A stretch of 13,105 bases of DNA from Thermoleophilia bacterium (GTDB taxonomy: Bacteria > Actinomycetota > Thermoleophilia > Gaiellales > SKUG01). The stretch's first letter is position 1; the number at the start of each line of letters is the position of its first letter. Position numbers and translations under genes: made by a program. The DNA is taken from contig SKUG01000107.1 in the NCBI GenBank assembly GCA_007122215.1, positions 1 to 13,105 on the forward strand, in the 5' to 3' direction. Shown here piece after piece: positions 12,404 through 13,105 of this stretch. The notes beneath the pieces were generated by a model. The model made no database searches and had not been told where the DNA came from. It saw nothing but the letters and a program-made list of their open reading frames with translations.

Positions 12404-13105
12404 CCGACCAGGCTACCGCTGCCCGCAGGGTGCCGGAGCGACTGTCCGAGGAGCTGTGCCGGATCGACGGCCGGGCTGGGGTCCGTGAGCGAGCGCAGCA
12501 GCACACCCTCGACGCCCCTGGAACCCGCACCGCCCGCAGCCCCGGCCCCATCGTCGCCGCGCAGGGCGGGCAGCACGCTGCCGGCCGCGCTCGAGGCAAT
12601 CGCGGTGGCGGGCAGCAGCCGCACTGCCAGCGGCAGCCGGGAGGGGTCCATGCTGCCCAGCAGTGCCCGCACGCCCTGTCCGGCAGGTCGGGTCCGCGCG
12701 GTGATCAGCAGCATCACGGCGCTGCCGACGGCGGTCTCGTACAGCGACCGGGCGAGGTCGAACCCTGGCCCGCCCTGGTACCCCGCTGCCAGCGCATACC
12801 CGTTGCCAGCGACCTGGGTGCCGACCAGGGCCAGGCCGGCTGCTCCCAGGGCACGCGCCCGTGTCGGGTTCCGCGTGTTGAGCCCTGCAAATCCGAGCCA
12901 GGACCCGGTGAATCCTCCCCAGATCCGCCCCTGTTCGAGGCCTCGTTCCCACCCCGGACGCGTGTCGGTCGACCCGACGTGTCGCAGCTGGGCATCCGGC
13001 AGCGGGTCTCCGGTGCGGGGGTCGAGGTCGAGCTGGAACCGTCGCTCCACGGCAGCCCCGCTGCGCAGGCCGAACCTCGCGGTCATCTCGAGGACGGGAG
13101 CAAAG
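12400..13105 (-). CDS. Hydrophobic protein of unknown function, 5' end cut by the window edge
   Basis: An open frame runs from the right edge to TAG at 12400. ATG13086 is available and would give 228 residues. It has no ribosome binding site (CTCGAG precedes it), and the frame stays open upstream, encoding FAPVLE, so the true start is probably beyond 13105. Numbered from that ATG: a soluble N-terminal part (1-50) with beta-strand-like character, hydrophobic Gly/Ala segments at about 55-69, 79-101, 116-130 and 152-175, then a Gly/Ala/Ser-rich tail. No motif is recognised. The gene is tail to tail with the 224-residue hydrophobic protein, with a 4-bp stop overlap. The segment GLALVGTQVAGNGYALAAGY and what follows vaguely parallels that neighbour. 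Confidence 0.7.
   Translation of the reverse strand, partial: FAPVLEMTARFGLRSGAAVERRFQLDLDPRTGDPLPDAQLRHVGSTDTRPGWERGLEQGRIWGGFTGSWLGFAGLNTRNPTRARALGAAGLALVGTQVAGNGYALAAGYQGGPGFDLARSLYETAVGSAVMLLITARTRPAGQGVRALLGSMDPSRLPLAVRLLPATAIASSAAGSVLPALRGDDGAGAAGGAGSRGVEGVLLRSLTDPSPAVDPAQLLGQSLRHPAGSGSLVG

Noticed and set aside
1..13105. CRISPR array, insertion sequence or tandem-repeat locus
   Set aside because: No spaced direct repeats, transposase-like protein or terminal inverted repeats were recognised on either strand.

Overview
The window looks like chromosome from a high-GC Gram-positive bacterium of the Actinomycetota. By eye the base composition is around 70% GC. Third codon positions are strongly G/C, GTG starts are frequent, and several -10-like boxes have the TANNNT form typical of this phylum. 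A deep lineage (for example the Nitriliruptoria/Euzebyia side) is possible, but the sequence alone does not settle it. There is no CRISPR array, rRNA, insertion sequence or recognisable prophage. One tRNA and eleven complete protein genes are supported, plus one gene cut by the right edge.

Left part (1-2963). A tRNA-Glu(TTC) on the minus strand is followed, divergently, by the most unusual gene of the window (195-1034): a 279-residue protein that aligns end to end with the C-terminal ATPase domain of transcription termination factor Rho. It lacks the RNA-binding N-terminus and has lost the Walker A lysine and the catalytic glutamate. Next come an alpha/beta hydrolase with an intact Ser-Asp-His triad, a small three-helix membrane protein on the opposite strand whose 3' end overlaps it, and a 202-residue protein of unknown function.

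Middle (3188-10858), all minus strand. In transcription order: a secreted SLH-like/NlpC-P60 cell-wall hydrolase, a GH31 alpha-glycosidase, a membrane-anchored eight-bladed PQQ-type beta-propeller, a LysM protein without a signal peptide, and an ABC-2 exporter (ATPase then permease). The GH31 and propeller genes overlap by 4 bp and the ATPase/permease pair overlaps by 1 bp. The LysM gene has its own good promoter and a leader hairpin. The cluster reads as cell-envelope and glycan handling, probably as two or three transcription units rather than one operon.

Right part (10859-13105). A 327-bp divergent intergenic region separates the wall hydrolase from a small protein with a Cys3His zinc-ligand motif at its C-terminus. 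Two unrecognised hydrophobic proteins follow, arranged tail to tail and sharing a CTAG stop. The last one runs off the window. The candidate new biology is the Rho-derived pseudo-ATPase, then the cytoplasmic LysM protein with an unrecognised C-terminal helical domain and the convergent hydrophobic pair.
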